Assembly (NCBI RefSeq): GCF_003263785.1
Contig: NZ_JYJK01000058.1
Span: 1 to 32,150 of the forward strand
DNA: 32,150 nucleotides
Source: Vibrio variabilis
GTDB taxonomy: Bacteria > Pseudomonadota > Gammaproteobacteria > Enterobacterales > Vibrionaceae
Reading direction: 5' to 3'
The notes beneath the pieces are model-generated. The model was not told the DNA's origin, did not search any database, and worked only from the letters and a program-made list of their open reading frames with translations. Position numbers and translations under genes: made by a program. Positions 17,777 to 28,017 of this stretch are shown here, piece after piece; the stretch's first letter is position 1, and every line of letters begins with the position of its first letter.

Positions 17777-18253
17777 CAACCCCGAATAACTAATCCGATT
17801 CACAAACCACTCTTTGATCCCTTCCGGTGTTTTCACCACAAACTCATCATCGACTTCTTTTTTAAGAATCGCACGAGCCATAGGTGCGTCAATAGAGACA
17901 TAGCCTTTTGCACCGCCATAGATTTCATCAGGCCCGACAATACGGAACTGCATTACGTCGCCATCGTCATTCTCAATCTCAACCCAAGCGCCAAAAAAGA
18001 CTTTGCCTTCTTGCTGTGGTGAATAGTCAACGACAGTCACTTGCTCCAAACGCTTGCGCAGGTAGCGGACACGACGGTCAATCTCACGTAGGCGTTTTTT
18101 GTTGTATTGGTAGTCTGCGTTTTCAGAGCGATCACCGAGCGATGCTGCCCAAGTCACCTTTTTGGTGACTTCAGGGCGCTCTTCACGCCAGAGGAAATCG
18201 AGTTCTTTTTTAAGTTTGTCGTACCCTTCGCGGGTGATAAGGTTTGTTTTCAT
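17774..18253 (-). CDS. greB: Transcript cleavage factor GreB
   Basis: GreB enters the secondary channel of backtracked RNA polymerase and stimulates cleavage of the RNA 3' end. The 159-residue protein has the N-terminal coiled coil (about 1-75) with the tip residues D41 and E44 in GDRSENADYQ, and a C-terminal FKBP-like domain including GKVFFGAWVEIENDDGD. LWREERPEVTKKVTWAASLG marks it as GreB rather than GreA. ATG 18253 matches the family start MKT; an upstream ATG at 18301 would add 16 unsupported residues. The greB/ompR divergent arrangement of E. coli is kept, but a regulator gene is inserted between them. Confidence 0.95.
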   Translation of the reverse strand: MKTNLITREGYDKLKKELDFLWREERPEVTKKVTWAASLGDRSENADYQYNKKRLREIDRRVRYLRKRLEQVTVVDYSPQQEGKVFFGAWVEIENDDGDVMQFRIVGPDEIYGGAKGYVSIDAPMARAILKKEVDDEFVVKTPEGIKEWFVNRISYSGL

Positions 18254-18338
18254 AAATCCATCGAGTTGCGGATGACCGCCACCATATTGCCATGAAAACA
18301 AAAAAGCTCAATCTGGCTAACGCATCAAAATTGAAACG

Positions 18339-19179
18339 TTAAGAGGTCAATTCAGGTGCTCGGCGGTCTCGTTGCACTTTCTGATGATGACTCAATAGCG
18401 ATAGCACTCGCCCTTCATCGTGTATTTGTTCAAAGAATGGATTGGCATCGAGTGCAGTTAAATCACATTCAAAGATACTGAGCTCGCCAACCTGGTATTT
18501 CTCAGGAATATAAATATCAGACATCAAGGTTTTCGCGTAGGGCTTGATGGCAGTAACGAAGATTTTTTCCCTTCAAATAACTGGCAAGCATGACGATGGA
18601 CTTGACGATGAAGCAGTTTGTCCTGTGCTAAGTAGCTAAGCAAGCAGTCTTGGCCGTTGGCATCTTTGCCATAGACAATATGACCAACCATCGCATGTTG
18701 ATGTAAAGCGACCACCACATTCACTTCTTTTACAGACATGGCAGTAATTAAGTCCTGAAAGCTGATATTGCGGTAGTGCTGCTGGGCGTATTCTATTTGC
18801 TCGCGATAGAGATAGGTAGTTGTGTCCAAGAGTAGTTGATGAACTTTTCGATTGAACAAGGATAGACGGGGTCATTGCCAATAAAGAATTCATCGTATTT
18901 TTCTACCCCTTGTATAAGTCGACGCTCTTCTTGGGTGTAGCGATAGGGCAGTTGGAAAAAGGCAGCTACGCCAGCACGACGCATTAGAGAGGGCTGTCCA
19001 TTGCCGTGCTCCCATTTACTGAGCATAGGTTGGTTGACCCCTTGAAACGCTCGATGAGACAAACTGAGTGCTTCAACGAGTTCGAGTTGAGACAGGCCAT
19101 TAACGCTGCGCCAGTGCTTAAGTGCGGTGGCAAAACTGTCACGGGAAAATTGTGGTTCCCATTGGGACGATATGGTCAT
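18339..19179 (-). pseudogene. XRE-type helix-turn-helix protein, two frame breaks
   Basis: I do not recognise a named gene. AAGGAGAGGG precedes the ATG. An N-terminal XRE-like helix-turn-helix covers about 18-77, with GLSQLELVEAL and the recognition part VNQPMLSKWEHGNGQPS. The frame is lost at two A runs: one A missing at about 18845-18848 after YPCSIEK, and one at about 18565-18570 after LFEGKK. Adding them joins three pieces into one protein of about 280 residues ending QRDRRAPELTS. The C-terminal two thirds, possibly ligand-binding or an effector domain, match no family I can name. It lies between greB and ompR and is divergent from ompR. Confidence 0.75.
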
Positions 19180-19532
19180 AACCCTCTCCTTGATGTATCG
19201 AGTCCAGAGACATTACTTAGGGTATATGAGAGTACCGCTTTGGGCTGTGAAAACCCTATTACGAAGCGTTACAAAGCGTTAGCGAACGCGAGAATTATGA
19301 CGCTTTGGTTAATCGTGTTTCAGAACAAAAAGTCTGGCAACATACAATAAACACCGTCCATATCACACAGAATGGTGACGAAGGCAGCTAATATAGACCA
19401 TAATTAATAATCGCTAACAATTCTGCGCACAACTTTTGTCCAAGGAATGTTACATTTACCGCTGAACCTTTGGTTTGCCTCTAACGACAGCAGGCTGAAG
19501 GTGTGAATTGCTTTTTAGTGGTGGAATCGAAT
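19180..19532. promoter_or_regulatory. Divergent control region between the XRE-type regulator and ompR
   Basis: No gene is visible in these 353 bases. AAGCGTTA occurs twice (19264-19271 and 19274-19281), one helical turn apart, and the second copy runs into the palindrome GCGTT-AGCG-AACGC (19276-19289), an operator-like cluster. A possible ompR promoter is GTGACG (19375-19380), 18 bases, CATAAT (19399-19404). GGTGGAA precedes ATG 19533. None of these has been tested. Confidence 0.4.
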
Positions 19533-20252
19533 ATGCAAGAAAATCACAAGATTTTAGTTGTTGATGACGATGCACGTCTACGTGCGTTGCTAGAGCGTTA
19601 CTTATCAGAGCAAGGATTCCAAGTACGCAGTGTTGCTAACAGTGAGCAGATGGACCGCCTGTTAACCCGAGAAAACTTTCATTTGATGGTATTGGATTTA
19701 ATGCTACCAGGTGAAGATGGCCTGTCGATTTGTCGTCGTTTACGTAACGCCAACAACATGTTGCCGATTCTAATGCTGACAGCGAAAGGCGATGAAGTAG
19801 ACCGTATCGTCGGCCTTGAGGTCGGTGCAGATGACTACTTACCCAAACCGTTCAACCCGCGTGAGCTGCTAGCTCGTATTAAAGCGGTGTTGCGCCGTCA
19901 AACCATCGAAGCGCCAGGAGCGCCAAGCCAAGAAGAGTCTGTCGTCGAGTTCGGTGACTTCCGACTAAACCTTGGTACTCGTGAGATGTTCCGCGGTGAA
20001 GAGGCGATGCCATTAACGTCTGGTGAGTTTGCGGTGCTGAAAGCATTGGTCACCAACGCACGTGAGCCGATGTCGCGTGATAAGCTGATGAACATGGCTC
20101 GCGGCCGTGAGTATTCAGCGATGGAACGTTCTATTGACGTGCAAATTTCTCGCTTGCGTCGTATGTTAGAAATCGACCCGAGTAAGCCTCGCTACATTCA
20201 AACTGTGTGGGGTCTGGGTTATGTCTTCGTGCCAGACGGCAAAGAAGCATAA
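19533..20252 (+). CDS. ompR: Response regulator OmpR
   Basis: OmpR is the DNA-binding response regulator of the EnvZ osmosensing system and controls porins and other envelope genes. The 239-residue product is colinear with E. coli OmpR. The receiver domain (about 1-120) has D11, D12 and the phosphorylation site D55 in LDLMLPGEDG; the C-terminal winged helix (about 135-235) has YSAMERSIDVQISRLRR. The start MQENHKILVVDDD is at ATG 19533; an in-frame GTG at 19503 lacks family support. A terminator-like hairpin lies between ompR and envZ, so the partner may be made at lower level. Confidence 0.96.
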   Translation: MQENHKILVVDDDARLRALLERYLSEQGFQVRSVANSEQMDRLLTRENFHLMVLDLMLPGEDGLSICRRLRNANNMLPILMLTAKGDEVDRIVGLEVGADDYLPKPFNPRELLARIKAVLRRQTIEAPGAPSQEESVVEFGDFRLNLGTREMFRGEEAMPLTSGEFAVLKALVTNAREPMSRDKLMNMARGREYSAMERSIDVQISRLRRMLEIDPSKPRYIQTVWGLGYVFVPDGKEA

Positions 20253-20261
20253 TTGATTGAT

Positions 20262-20291
20262 AAGGCTCTGGATGGATTCAGAGCCTTTTTT
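20262..20291 (+). terminator. Terminator/attenuator between ompR and envZ
   Basis: AAGGCTCTG (20262-20270) pairs with CAGAGCCTT (20279-20287) and is followed by a T run. It lies nine bases after the ompR stop and 41 before envZ. If envZ has no promoter of its own, this would set a high OmpR to EnvZ ratio. Confidence 0.8.
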
Positions 20292-20332
20292 GTTTATTAT
20301 CCTGTCTCGATCTTCGCTCCAAAGGAAACCTT

Positions 20333-21666
20333 ATGCGCTTTCGTAGCTCCTTCACACAATCCATCCTGCTGTTTTTCTCTCTGCTGATAGCCAGCCAAGT
20401 GTTCTCCTATTACGCCGTGTACAACTATGCATTGCTGCCAAGTTTGCAGCAGTTCAACAAGATCTTAGCGCATGAGTTGGTGTTCTTCTTGGAAGACACG
20501 GAGGCGGTCGATGGGCAGATCGAAATGGATGCGCCAATGCGCCGCCAGGTATTGGCTCAATTGGGTGTGACGATCCATGCTGATGATAGTCCGATGGCCG
20601 AAGAGTTCAGCCAAGCGTTGCCGATCGATTTGATGAGTGAAGAGATGAGCGACGAACTCGAAACCGAGACTGAGGTTCGTCTGATACTTGGTGAAGAGAG
20701 CTATATTTTATGGATGCAAGTCGCCGCATTGCCAAACTCCCTAATTCGCATCCCGCTCTCTGAGCTGCAAGAAGAAGACTTTGCGCCGCTATTTCGCAAT
20801 AGCTTAATTATGGCTCTGCTTGTCCTCGCTGGTGGCTGGCTGTTTATTCGCTTGCAAAATAGGCCGCTAACAGCGCTAGAGAATGCGGCGAAACTTGTGG
20901 GGCAAGGAGAAATCCCGCCGCCATTGCCAGAGAAAGGGGCGTCGGAGATCCGTTCAGTCACTCGAGCCTTTAACCAAATGGCGAAGGCATTCAAGAGCTG
21001 GAACAAGATCGCACGTTATTAATGGCTGGTATCAGTCACGATATCCGTACGCCACTGACGCGTATTCGCCTTGCCACAGAGATGATGTCGCCAGAAGACA
21101 GCTACTTGGCAGAAGGCATTATCAGTGACACGGAAGAGTGTAACGAAATCATCAGCCAGTTTATGGACTATCTAAAACCGGTTAACACTCAGTCGTTCGA
21201 ACCGCTTAGCTTGAATGATATTGCCTCGGACATTGTCTCGTCTGAAGGCGGCTATGAGATCAAAATCGATTTTGACCCTATGGCGCGCATCAAAGATATT
21301 GAAGGCAGTCCCATTGCCATCAAACGTGCCATCACCAACCTAGTGGTCAATGCTGTGCGTTACGGTAATGGCTGGGTTAAGGTGACGACAGGTATGACCG
21401 TTGATAACAAACTGGCGTGGGTGACAGTGGAAGATAATGGCCCTGGTATTGAGCCAGACCAAATCAGCCGTCTATTCGAGCCCTTTACTCGCGGTGACAC
21501 CGCGCGTGGCAGCGAAGGCACGGGACTGGGACTCGCGATTGTTAAACGTATTATTAGCCAACACCATGGCTCAGTGAGTATCTCGAATCGCAGTGAAGGC
21601 GGCTTAAAAGCGCAAGTAAGCTTTCCCGCAGTAAAGAATGGCAAGAATATGCTTCCTAGGACCTAG
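20333..21666 (+). pseudogene. envZ: Sensor histidine kinase EnvZ, frame broken before the H box
   Basis: EnvZ is the inner-membrane kinase/phosphatase for OmpR. AAAGGAAA precedes ATG 20333. Visible parts are transmembrane helices at about 10-31 and 154-174, with a short acidic periplasmic domain between. A HAMP linker follows, then the H box [13 protein letters not shown] with H236 in the repaired numbering. The ATPase domain has [18 protein letters not shown] and GTGLGLAI. At 20986-20987 the sequence AAGGCATTC should be AAGGGCATTC to read [18 protein letters not shown]; one G is missing. The repaired protein has about 444 residues. Its last residues (MLPRT) and TAG stop fall in repeat locus C. 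Sequence error is the likely cause of the break. Confidence 0.9.
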
Positions 21667-21688
21667 GACCAAAAAACCAGAATCCCTA
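21654..21688. repeat. Short-unit intergenic repeat element, locus C
   Basis: CCTAGGA-CCTAGGA-CC runs through the end of envZ and supplies its TAG stop. A short A run, then CCAGAATCCCTA, contains the recG TAG stop on the other strand. The gap between the two stop codons is only 19 bases, so this locus is reduced to about four units. Confidence 0.55.
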
Positions 21689-23763
21689 CGCCTTAGCGTA
21701 AAACTCTCTATCACCCAACCAGCGGTCGATAATCTTCTTCGCATTGTCCGGATATTGTTCATGAACATGACGGGCAATGCGCTGCACTTCTGGCACTAAG
21801 CGCTGGTCACGAACTAAGTCGCGATCTTAAAATCAGCCAAGCCGGTTTGTTTGGTACCAAGCAACTCGCCAGGACCTCGAATCTCTAAATCTTTCTGAGC
21901 AATGACAAAGCCGTCATTACTTTCTCTTAGCACGCCTAAGCGCTTCTGAGCCGTTTTAGACAGTGGAGAGTGATACAACAGCACACAGTGACTTGCGACG
22001 CTACCACGTCCCACACGGCCGCGTAGCTGGTGTAGCTGAGCCAAACCAAGACGCTCTGGGTTTTCGATGATCATTAAGCTGGAGTTGGGCACATCCACCC
22101 CGACTTCGATCACTGTAGTAGCCACCAAAAGATGCAGCTCGTTGTTTTTAAAGCGCTGCATTACATCTTGTTTCTCGGCTGGCTTCATGCGGCCATGCAC
22201 CAAACCAATTTTAAGATCGGGGAGTTTGCGTTGCAGGTCTTCTGCGGTATCGGCAGCAGCTTGCGCTTCAAGCACTTCAGACTCATCAATCAAGGTACAT
22301 ACCCAATACGCCTGTTTGCCTTCATGAAGGCAGGCATGTTTGACGCGTTCAATCACATCATCACGCTTGGTATCCGGAATGGCGACCGTTTGAATCGGGG
22401 TTCGACCCGGTGGCAGTTCATCAATCACTGAGGTTTCTAAATCTGCATACGCGGTCATCGCCAGCGTTCTAGGAATGGGCGTGGCCGTCATGATCAACTG
22501 GTGTGGGTAGAATCCTTGCTTGGCACCTTTCGCACGCAGCTCTAGTCGCTGGTGGACACCAAAGCGGTGCTGCTCATCAATGATAACGAGTGCTAAGTTT
22601 TTAAACTCGACCGATTCCTGAAACAGCGCGTGGGTACCCACAACCATTTGTGCCTCACCGCTAGCAATGCGCGCGAGTTCAGCCTCTTTCGCTTTGCCTT
22701 TCTGCTTGCCAGATAGCCAGCCTACTTGAATGCCCATTGACTCAAACCAGCCGGCAAAGTTAATCGCATGCTGCTCAGCAAGCAATTCAGTGGGTGCCAT
22801 CATAGCCACTTGATAGCCATGCTCAATAGCGCGTACTGCAGCCAAGGCTGCGACCAGGGTTTTACCTGAGCCTACATCACCCTGTACTAAACGCATCATA
22901 GGGATAGGTTTTTGAAGGTCAGTCTCGATTTCTAGCACAACGCGTGCCTGTGCACCTGTTGGTGAGAAGGGCAGTTGTTGTAATAGTTTTTGTTTCAGTG
23001 CTTGAGCAGGTTCAAGTGCAATAGCCGCATCTTGCTGACCTTTGCTGCGCACGGCGAGCATCGACAAGTTCTGCGCCATGAGCTCTTCAATGATCAAGCG
23101 CTGCTGAGCAGGGTGCTTGCCTTCATCAAAATCGTCGAGGTTAATGTTCGGTGGCGGGCGGTGAATAATGTGTAGCGCTTGGCTAAGCGTCATTTGCTGG
23201 TTGTACAGGCCACTGGGCAGCAGTTCGTCAACAGCGGCACCATCCATGAGCTCTAGCGCTTGGTCAGTTAAACTCTTCAGAGTCAGTTGCCTTAAACCCT
23301 CAGTCGTCGGGTAGATAGGCGTCAGAGTTTGCTCAAGCTTTGGCGTTTTCCCCTCAGCATGAAACTTGTATTCAGGATGGATGATTTCAAGGCCGTGATT
23401 GCCACGCTTCACTTCACCATAGGCGACAACAACGCGCCCCTCGGAGAAATTATTCTTCATTGCTGCGGTGAAATTGAAAAAGCGCAAGGTAATGGTGCCA
23501 TTGCCATCACTGACTTTTACGGTCAGCATTTTACGACGGCCAAAGGCGACATCACTACTCATCACTTTACCCTGCACTGAGCCCCAAAGGCCTGGGTGCA
23601 GTTTGACGATAGGGTAGATGCGTGTGCGGTCTTCATAGCGATGAGGCAAGTGAAACAGCAGATCTTGCACCGAGTGCAATCCTACCTTTTCAAGTTTCTC
23701 TGCGACTTTTGCCCCTACGCCAGTAAGCGAAGTTAAAGGAATTGCCGACAGTAACTGAGCCAT
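21686..23763 (-). pseudogene. recG: ATP-dependent DNA helicase RecG, frame broken near the C terminus
   Basis: RecG remodels stalled forks, Holliday junctions and R-loops. The N-terminal wedge domain (about 1-150, including RFFNFTAAMKN) is followed by the helicase core. The core has Walker A GDVGSGKT at 295-302, DEQH at 396-399, TATPIPRT, and the QLRGRVGRG motif. After GLADFKIA the frame stops because GCGACTTAG appears where GCGGACTTAG gives ADLVRDQRLVPEVQRIARHV and a natural end DREFYAKA at 21686. The missing base is at 21822. The repaired length is 692 residues against 693 in E. coli. I start at ATG 23763 (MAQLLSAIPL); ATG 23772 is also possible. It is the last gene of the spoT-side cluster. 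Confidence 0.92.
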
Positions 23764-23840
23764 ATTCACCATCCATCAGAGTGTTAGATGGGAATATTCA
23801 AGCATCTTACTGTCTTTTTGTACAGTTTTGATTAAAGACG

Positions 23841-23932
23841 ATCCTAGGGAAAAGATGGTCCTAGGTTCTAGGAGTAAGAGCCGATAATCTAGGATCAAGG
23901 ATCAAGGATCAAGGATCAAGGACCAAGAACCA
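23841..23932. repeat. Heptad intergenic repeat element, locus D
   Basis: This lies between recG and trmH. The left half (23841-23873) contains CCTAGG twice, with AAAAGATGGTCCTAGGT at 23850-23866. The right half is six perfect-register heptads: AGGATCA at 23891, 23898, 23905 and 23912, then AGGACCA at 23919 and AGAACCA at 23926. The last one abuts the trmH stop codon. The left half is largely the reverse-complement version (GGTCCTA, GGTTCTA), so the element is an inverted repeat of heptads. Confidence 0.8.
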
Positions 23933-24617
23933 TTACTTCTTCTGCATCTCCTGCCACCACACCTCATCCGCCACAATCTGCCTTCATCATCAAGAGGTGG
24001 GTACGGCATGTTCTTCTTCTTGGCGACTTTGGCGAGAACCGGGTGGCCGCGTTCGAATAGGATGCGGTGGATGGTTTCTTCTGGTAGCGCGCTTGCCTCA
24101 CGATCGTACATACCCGCAAGTTGGCGCTGTCTTTGTGCTTCGAATAGGATGAGTGCACTGGCAACCGAGACATTGAGTGACTGCACCATGCCGACCATGG
24201 GAATAATGATGTCCTGATCCGCTTCACCGAGCGCATCTTGAGTAATGCCGTTCTTCTCGCCACCGAGAATGATAGCGGTAGGTTTGGTGTAATCGATGTC
24301 GCGAAAATCGACCGCAGAATCAGAAAGGTTGGTTGCAAGAACCTGCATGCCTTGTGATTTTAGCTCGCGAACCGCTTCCGCTACTGTGTCGTGTGTCTCT
24401 ACTTCCACCCAGTTGCGAGCACCGGCAGAGGTATGGCTTAAGGTGCGCATCTTCTCATCAGCCAAACGGCATGGACTTTGTGGACGCCAGCTGCATCGGC
24501 GGTACGAATTACCGCAGAGACATTGTTTGGCTTGTGCACTTGCTCGAGCAGCAAAGTCAGGTCGGGTTGACGTGCCTTGAGCACTTCCTGAATACGATTG
24601 TAGCGTTCTAAATTCAT
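23933..24617 (-). pseudogene. trmH: tRNA (guanosine-18-2'-O)-methyltransferase TrmH, two frame breaks
   Basis: TrmH (SpoU) methylates G18 in the D loop of tRNAs. With two single-base repairs the product is 228 residues, against 229 in E. coli. It starts MNLERYNRIQEVLKARQPDL and reads through EQVHKPNNVSAVIRTADAAG. It then has the knotted SPOUT motifs GGEKNGIT and IPMVGMVQSLNVSVASALIL. The missing bases are a C of a CC pair at 24461 (restoring AVWPDEKMRTLS) and one at 23980 (restoring DDEGQIVADEVWWQEM). The TAA stop is at 23933-23935. It is 63 bases downstream of spoT, and a terminator lies in the gap. Sequence error is favoured. Confidence 0.9.
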
Positions 24618-24630
24618 TGAGATGTTCCAA

Positions 24631-24661
24631 ATAAAACGGGCTCGATATTCATCGAACCCGT
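24631..24661 (-). terminator. Terminator between spoT and trmH
   Basis: On the minus strand ACGGGTTCGAT-GAAT-ATCGAGCCCGT has one U-G pair and is followed by TTTTATTT. It starts 19 bases past the spoT stop. It suggests partial separation of trmH-recG from rpoZ-spoT. Confidence 0.75.
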
Positions 24662-24680
24662 ATTAAATCAAAAAGCTGTG

Positions 24681-26798
24681 CTAGTTCTTACGACGTCGGA
24701 CGCGAAGCGCGTGCGGCATCACGCGAATGCGCTTCATAATGCCCGCAAGGTGTACGCGATCTTTGGTTGTGAGCAATACGGTGACGGTATACAAACGACC
24801 ATCACGCTCCTCGGTAGAGATACCATGGATGTTGGAGCCTGTTTTAGCAATCACATTAGTCAGCTCAGCCAGTGCACCTTGGTGGTTTTGTAGATCGACT
24901 TTCAGCTCAGCAGTAAATTCCTGCTCGAAGTCGTCACTCCACTCAACGGCCATGTACTTATCCGGCTCTTTTTGGTGACCACGCACGTTTGGACACGTCT
25001 CGCGGTGAACCACAAGGCCACGCCCCGGTGATACGTGAGCAATAATGTGATCGTCTGGGATCGGGTGACAACAGTTCGCGAACGTCAGCAAAATACCTTC
25101 CGCGCCGCGGATAGGTAGCTTTTTGCCTGTGGTTGGTACAGAGCTGGTTTGCGTCAGCTCATCGGTATCACCGAGTAGGCGACGCGCGATGACGATACTC
25201 ATCAACTCGCCGAGGCCAATATCAGCCAGCAAGTCATCCACAGAGTCGAGCTTAAGATCGGTCAGCACTTCATTGATATTATCTGGGTAGATGGTATCAA
25301 TAGAGTGGCGACCCAACGCGTGGTTGAGTAGGCGGCGACCCAGTACGATAGACTCTTCGCGGCGCATCGTCTTAAGAACCTGACGGATCTTAGTACGAGC
25401 TCGAGATGTCACCACATAGTTTAGCCATGCCGCATTCGGACGAGCGCCCGGAGCACTGATGATCTCAACTGTTTGACCGTTCTTAAGCGCTTTACTTAGC
25501 GGATAAGGATTGCGGTCAACGCGAGCACCAACGCAGGTGTTACCCACATCGGTGTGAACGGCGTAAGCAAAGTCGACCGCGGTTGCGCCAAGTGGCAGCT
25601 CAACAATACGACCTTTTGGGGTGAACACGTAAATTTCGTCTGGGAACAGATCGGATTTTACGTTTTCAATAAATTCAAATGAGTTACCGGCACTTTGCTG
25701 TAGCTCAAGCAGGCTTTGCATCCAGCGCTGCGCTTTAATTTGCGCCGTAGTACCAGTGCGATCGCCATTGCCTTTGTAAGCCCAGTGCGCCGCGACACCT
25801 TTATCCGCCATTTGATCCATATCTTCAGTACGGATCTGCACTTCAACGGGTACGCCGTGAGGCCCCACCATGGAGGTGTGTAGGGATTGGTAGCCGTTTG
25901 CCTTTGGTACCGCGATGTAATCTTTCATGCGGCCAGGACGAGGCTTGTACAGGCTATGGACCTGACCAAGTACGCGATAGCAGGTGTCCGCCGTGTCCAC
26001 GATAACGCGGAAGGCGTAAATATCCATAATAGTGTGGAAGCGCTGCTCTTTGGTTTTCATCTTGTTATAGATGGAGAACAGGTTCTTCTCACGACCCAAC
26101 ACGCGACAGTTCAAACCAACCTCACCGAGGCGGCCTTCGATCTCACTATGGATACGTTGGATCATTTCCTTACGGTTACCACGAGCAGCTTTCACTACTT
26201 CTTTTAGAACGCGATAACGGTTTGGATAGAGCGCTTCAAAACCTAGCTCTTCAAGCTCGGTTTTGATGTTGTGAATACCTAGACGATGCGCAAGCGGCGC
26301 ATAGATCTCTAGGGTTTCACGAGCAATACGGCGTTTCTTGTCCGGACGAAGCGCGCCCAATGTACGCATGTTATGAGTACGGTCACTGAGCTTAATCAAG
26401 ATCACGCGGATGTCTTGCACCATGGCAAGCACCATCTTGCGGAAGTTTTCCGCTTGAGCTTCTTTGCGATCTCGGAATTTTAGCTTGTCGAGCTTAGAGA
26501 CGCCGTCTACGAGTTCCGCGACGGTGTTGCCAAACTGTTCTTCTAGCTCTTCTTTGGTGACTTCCGTATCTTCAATGACATCATGCAACAGAGCTGCTTG
26601 CAGTGTTTCGATATCCAGACGCATTTCTGCGAGGATACGAGCAACCGCTACAGGGTGGATGATGTAAGGTTCACCGCTAGAGCGGGTCTGCCCTTCATGG
26701 GCATCTCTTGCTACCACATAAGATTGACGCAGAGCCTCAATTTGAGGCTCTGTTAGGTATTCTTGGGCAACGTCTTTAAGGCTATCGAATAGGTACAA
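24681..26798 (-). CDS. spoT: Bifunctional (p)ppGpp synthetase/hydrolase SpoT
   Basis: SpoT degrades and weakly makes the alarmone (p)ppGpp. The 705-residue protein is intact. The N-terminal HD hydrolase domain has H48 and the HD pair H72-D73 in LLHDVIEDT. The synthetase domain covers about 200-335, with RVLGREKNLFSIYNKMK and the YQSLHTS motif. TGS follows, with DEIYVFTPKGRIVELPLGA, then a helical/zinc-finger-like part with FANCCHPIPDD. An ACT domain occupies the last 80 residues or so. rpoZ lies 45 bases upstream on the same strand, the classical rpoZ-spoT pair. Two regulators of polymerase in this window, Rsd and ppGpp, are functionally linked to it. Confidence 0.97.
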   Translation of the reverse strand: MYLFDSLKDVAQEYLTEPQIEALRQSYVVARDAHEGQTRSSGEPYIIHPVAVARILAEMRLDIETLQAALLHDVIEDTEVTKEELEEQFGNTVAELVDGVSKLDKLKFRDRKEAQAENFRKMVLAMVQDIRVILIKLSDRTHNMRTLGALRPDKKRRIARETLEIYAPLAHRLGIHNIKTELEELGFEALYPNRYRVLKEVVKAARGNRKEMIQRIHSEIEGRLGEVGLNCRVLGREKNLFSIYNKMKTKEQRFHTIMDIYAFRVIVDTADTCYRVLGQVHSLYKPRPGRMKDYIAVPKANGYQSLHTSMVGPHGVPVEVQIRTEDMDQMADKGVAAHWAYKGNGDRTGTTAQIKAQRWMQSLLELQQSAGNSFEFIENVKSDLFPDEIYVFTPKGRIVELPLGATAVDFAYAVHTDVGNTCVGARVDRNPYPLSKALKNGQTVEIISAPGARPNAAWLNYVVTSRARTKIRQVLKTMRREESIVLGRRLLNHALGRHSIDTIYPDNINEVLTDLKLDSVDDLLADIGLGELMSIVIARRLLGDTDELTQTSSVPTTGKKLPIRGAEGILLTFANCCHPIPDDHIIAHVSPGRGLVVHRETCPNVRGHQKEPDKYMAVEWSDDFEQEFTAELKVDLQNHQGALAELTNVIAKTGSNIHGISTEERDGRLYTVTVLLTTKDRVHLAGIMKRIRVMPHALRVRRRKN

Positions 26799-26843
26799 AT
26801 TATAGGCCCGAACGTCGATGGAACTCTGATTGGATAGGTCGAA

Positions 26844-27116
26844 TTAACGGTTGTGAGCGATGCTGCTTACTGCCGCTAGTTCTGCAGCTTCTTGCTCTTG
26901 CTGCTCTTGACGCTCGCGTGCGTCTAGTACTTCTTTCGTGATCAAGCCTTCTTCGATTTCGCGTAGAGCGATAACCGTTGGCTTATCATTTTCTTCTGGC
27001 ACTAGTGCATCTTTACCACCGATTTGCATCTGACGTGCGCGGCGAGCCGAAATAAGAACTAGGTCGAAGCGGTTGCCAACTTTTTCAACAGCGTCTTGAA
27101 CAGTTACGCGTGCCAT
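26844..27116 (-). CDS. rpoZ: DNA-directed RNA polymerase subunit omega
   Basis: Omega assists folding and assembly of beta' and forms part of the first ppGpp site on polymerase. The 90-residue product is complete. It has [10 protein letters not shown], the helix [17 protein letters not shown] that contacts beta', and a C-terminal [11 protein letters not shown] tail. The N-terminal MAR, important for ppGpp binding in E. coli omega, is present. A -10-like TATACT lies about 45 bases upstream on the minus strand without a good -35. GGAG precedes the start. It is the first gene of the rpoZ-spoT-trmH-recG run; gmk, 275 bases upstream, is separated from it by a repeat element. Confidence 0.97.
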   Translation of the reverse strand: MARVTVQDAVEKVGNRFDLVLISARRARQMQIGGKDALVPEENDKPTVIALREIEEGLITKEVLDARERQEQQEQEAAELAAVSSIAHNR

Positions 27117-27254
27117 AAGAACTCCAATAGTTAACTAAATTTTTGATGACGAGAAAGTATACAGGCTATTACATTTAGATTCTAGATCACAAATGATCCG
27201 TTTAGCTACTGTTACTTAGGTTTTAATTGCGCGCTACCTTCGAAGTAGCACACT

Positions 27255-27353
27255 CGTCATCCCCTTGAAAAAGGGGATCTCGTACGGCAAGTGACTCACA
27301 TTATTTGAGCGCAATACTCGCGGATAAAGATCCTCACCTTCGTGAGGATGACG
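27255..27353. repeat. 99 bp palindromic intergenic element
   Basis: Terminal inverted repeats CGTCATCC (27255-27262) and GGATGACG (27346-27353) bound two hairpins. One is ATCCCC/GGGGAT at 27259-27278; the other is ATCCTCAC-CTTC-GTGAGGAT at 27330-27349. It has no coding capacity, like a MITE or a REP-type element. I have a recollection of similar elements in many vibrio spacers, but no formal name. A small GCTAC/GTAGC stem lies just left, near 27231-27249. The rest of the 275-base rpoZ-gmk gap shows no gene. Confidence 0.7.
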
Positions 27354-27391
27354 GTATATTTCTTGAATTTGGTTTTTGCTAGAGGAGCAAC

Positions 27392-28017
<626 letters not shown>

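Noticed and set aside
20981..21025. Programmed frameshift in envZ
   Set aside because: No slippery heptamer or downstream structure is evident, and the same one-base-loss pattern affects unrelated neighbouring genes.
23891..23932. CRISPR-like short tandem array
   Set aside because: Units are seven bases with no spacers, and no cas genes are present; it is a simple heptad repeat.
23964..24338. Second minus-strand frame within trmH
   Set aside because: It is a shadow of the trmH coding frame; only the repaired trmH frame carries SPOUT motifs.
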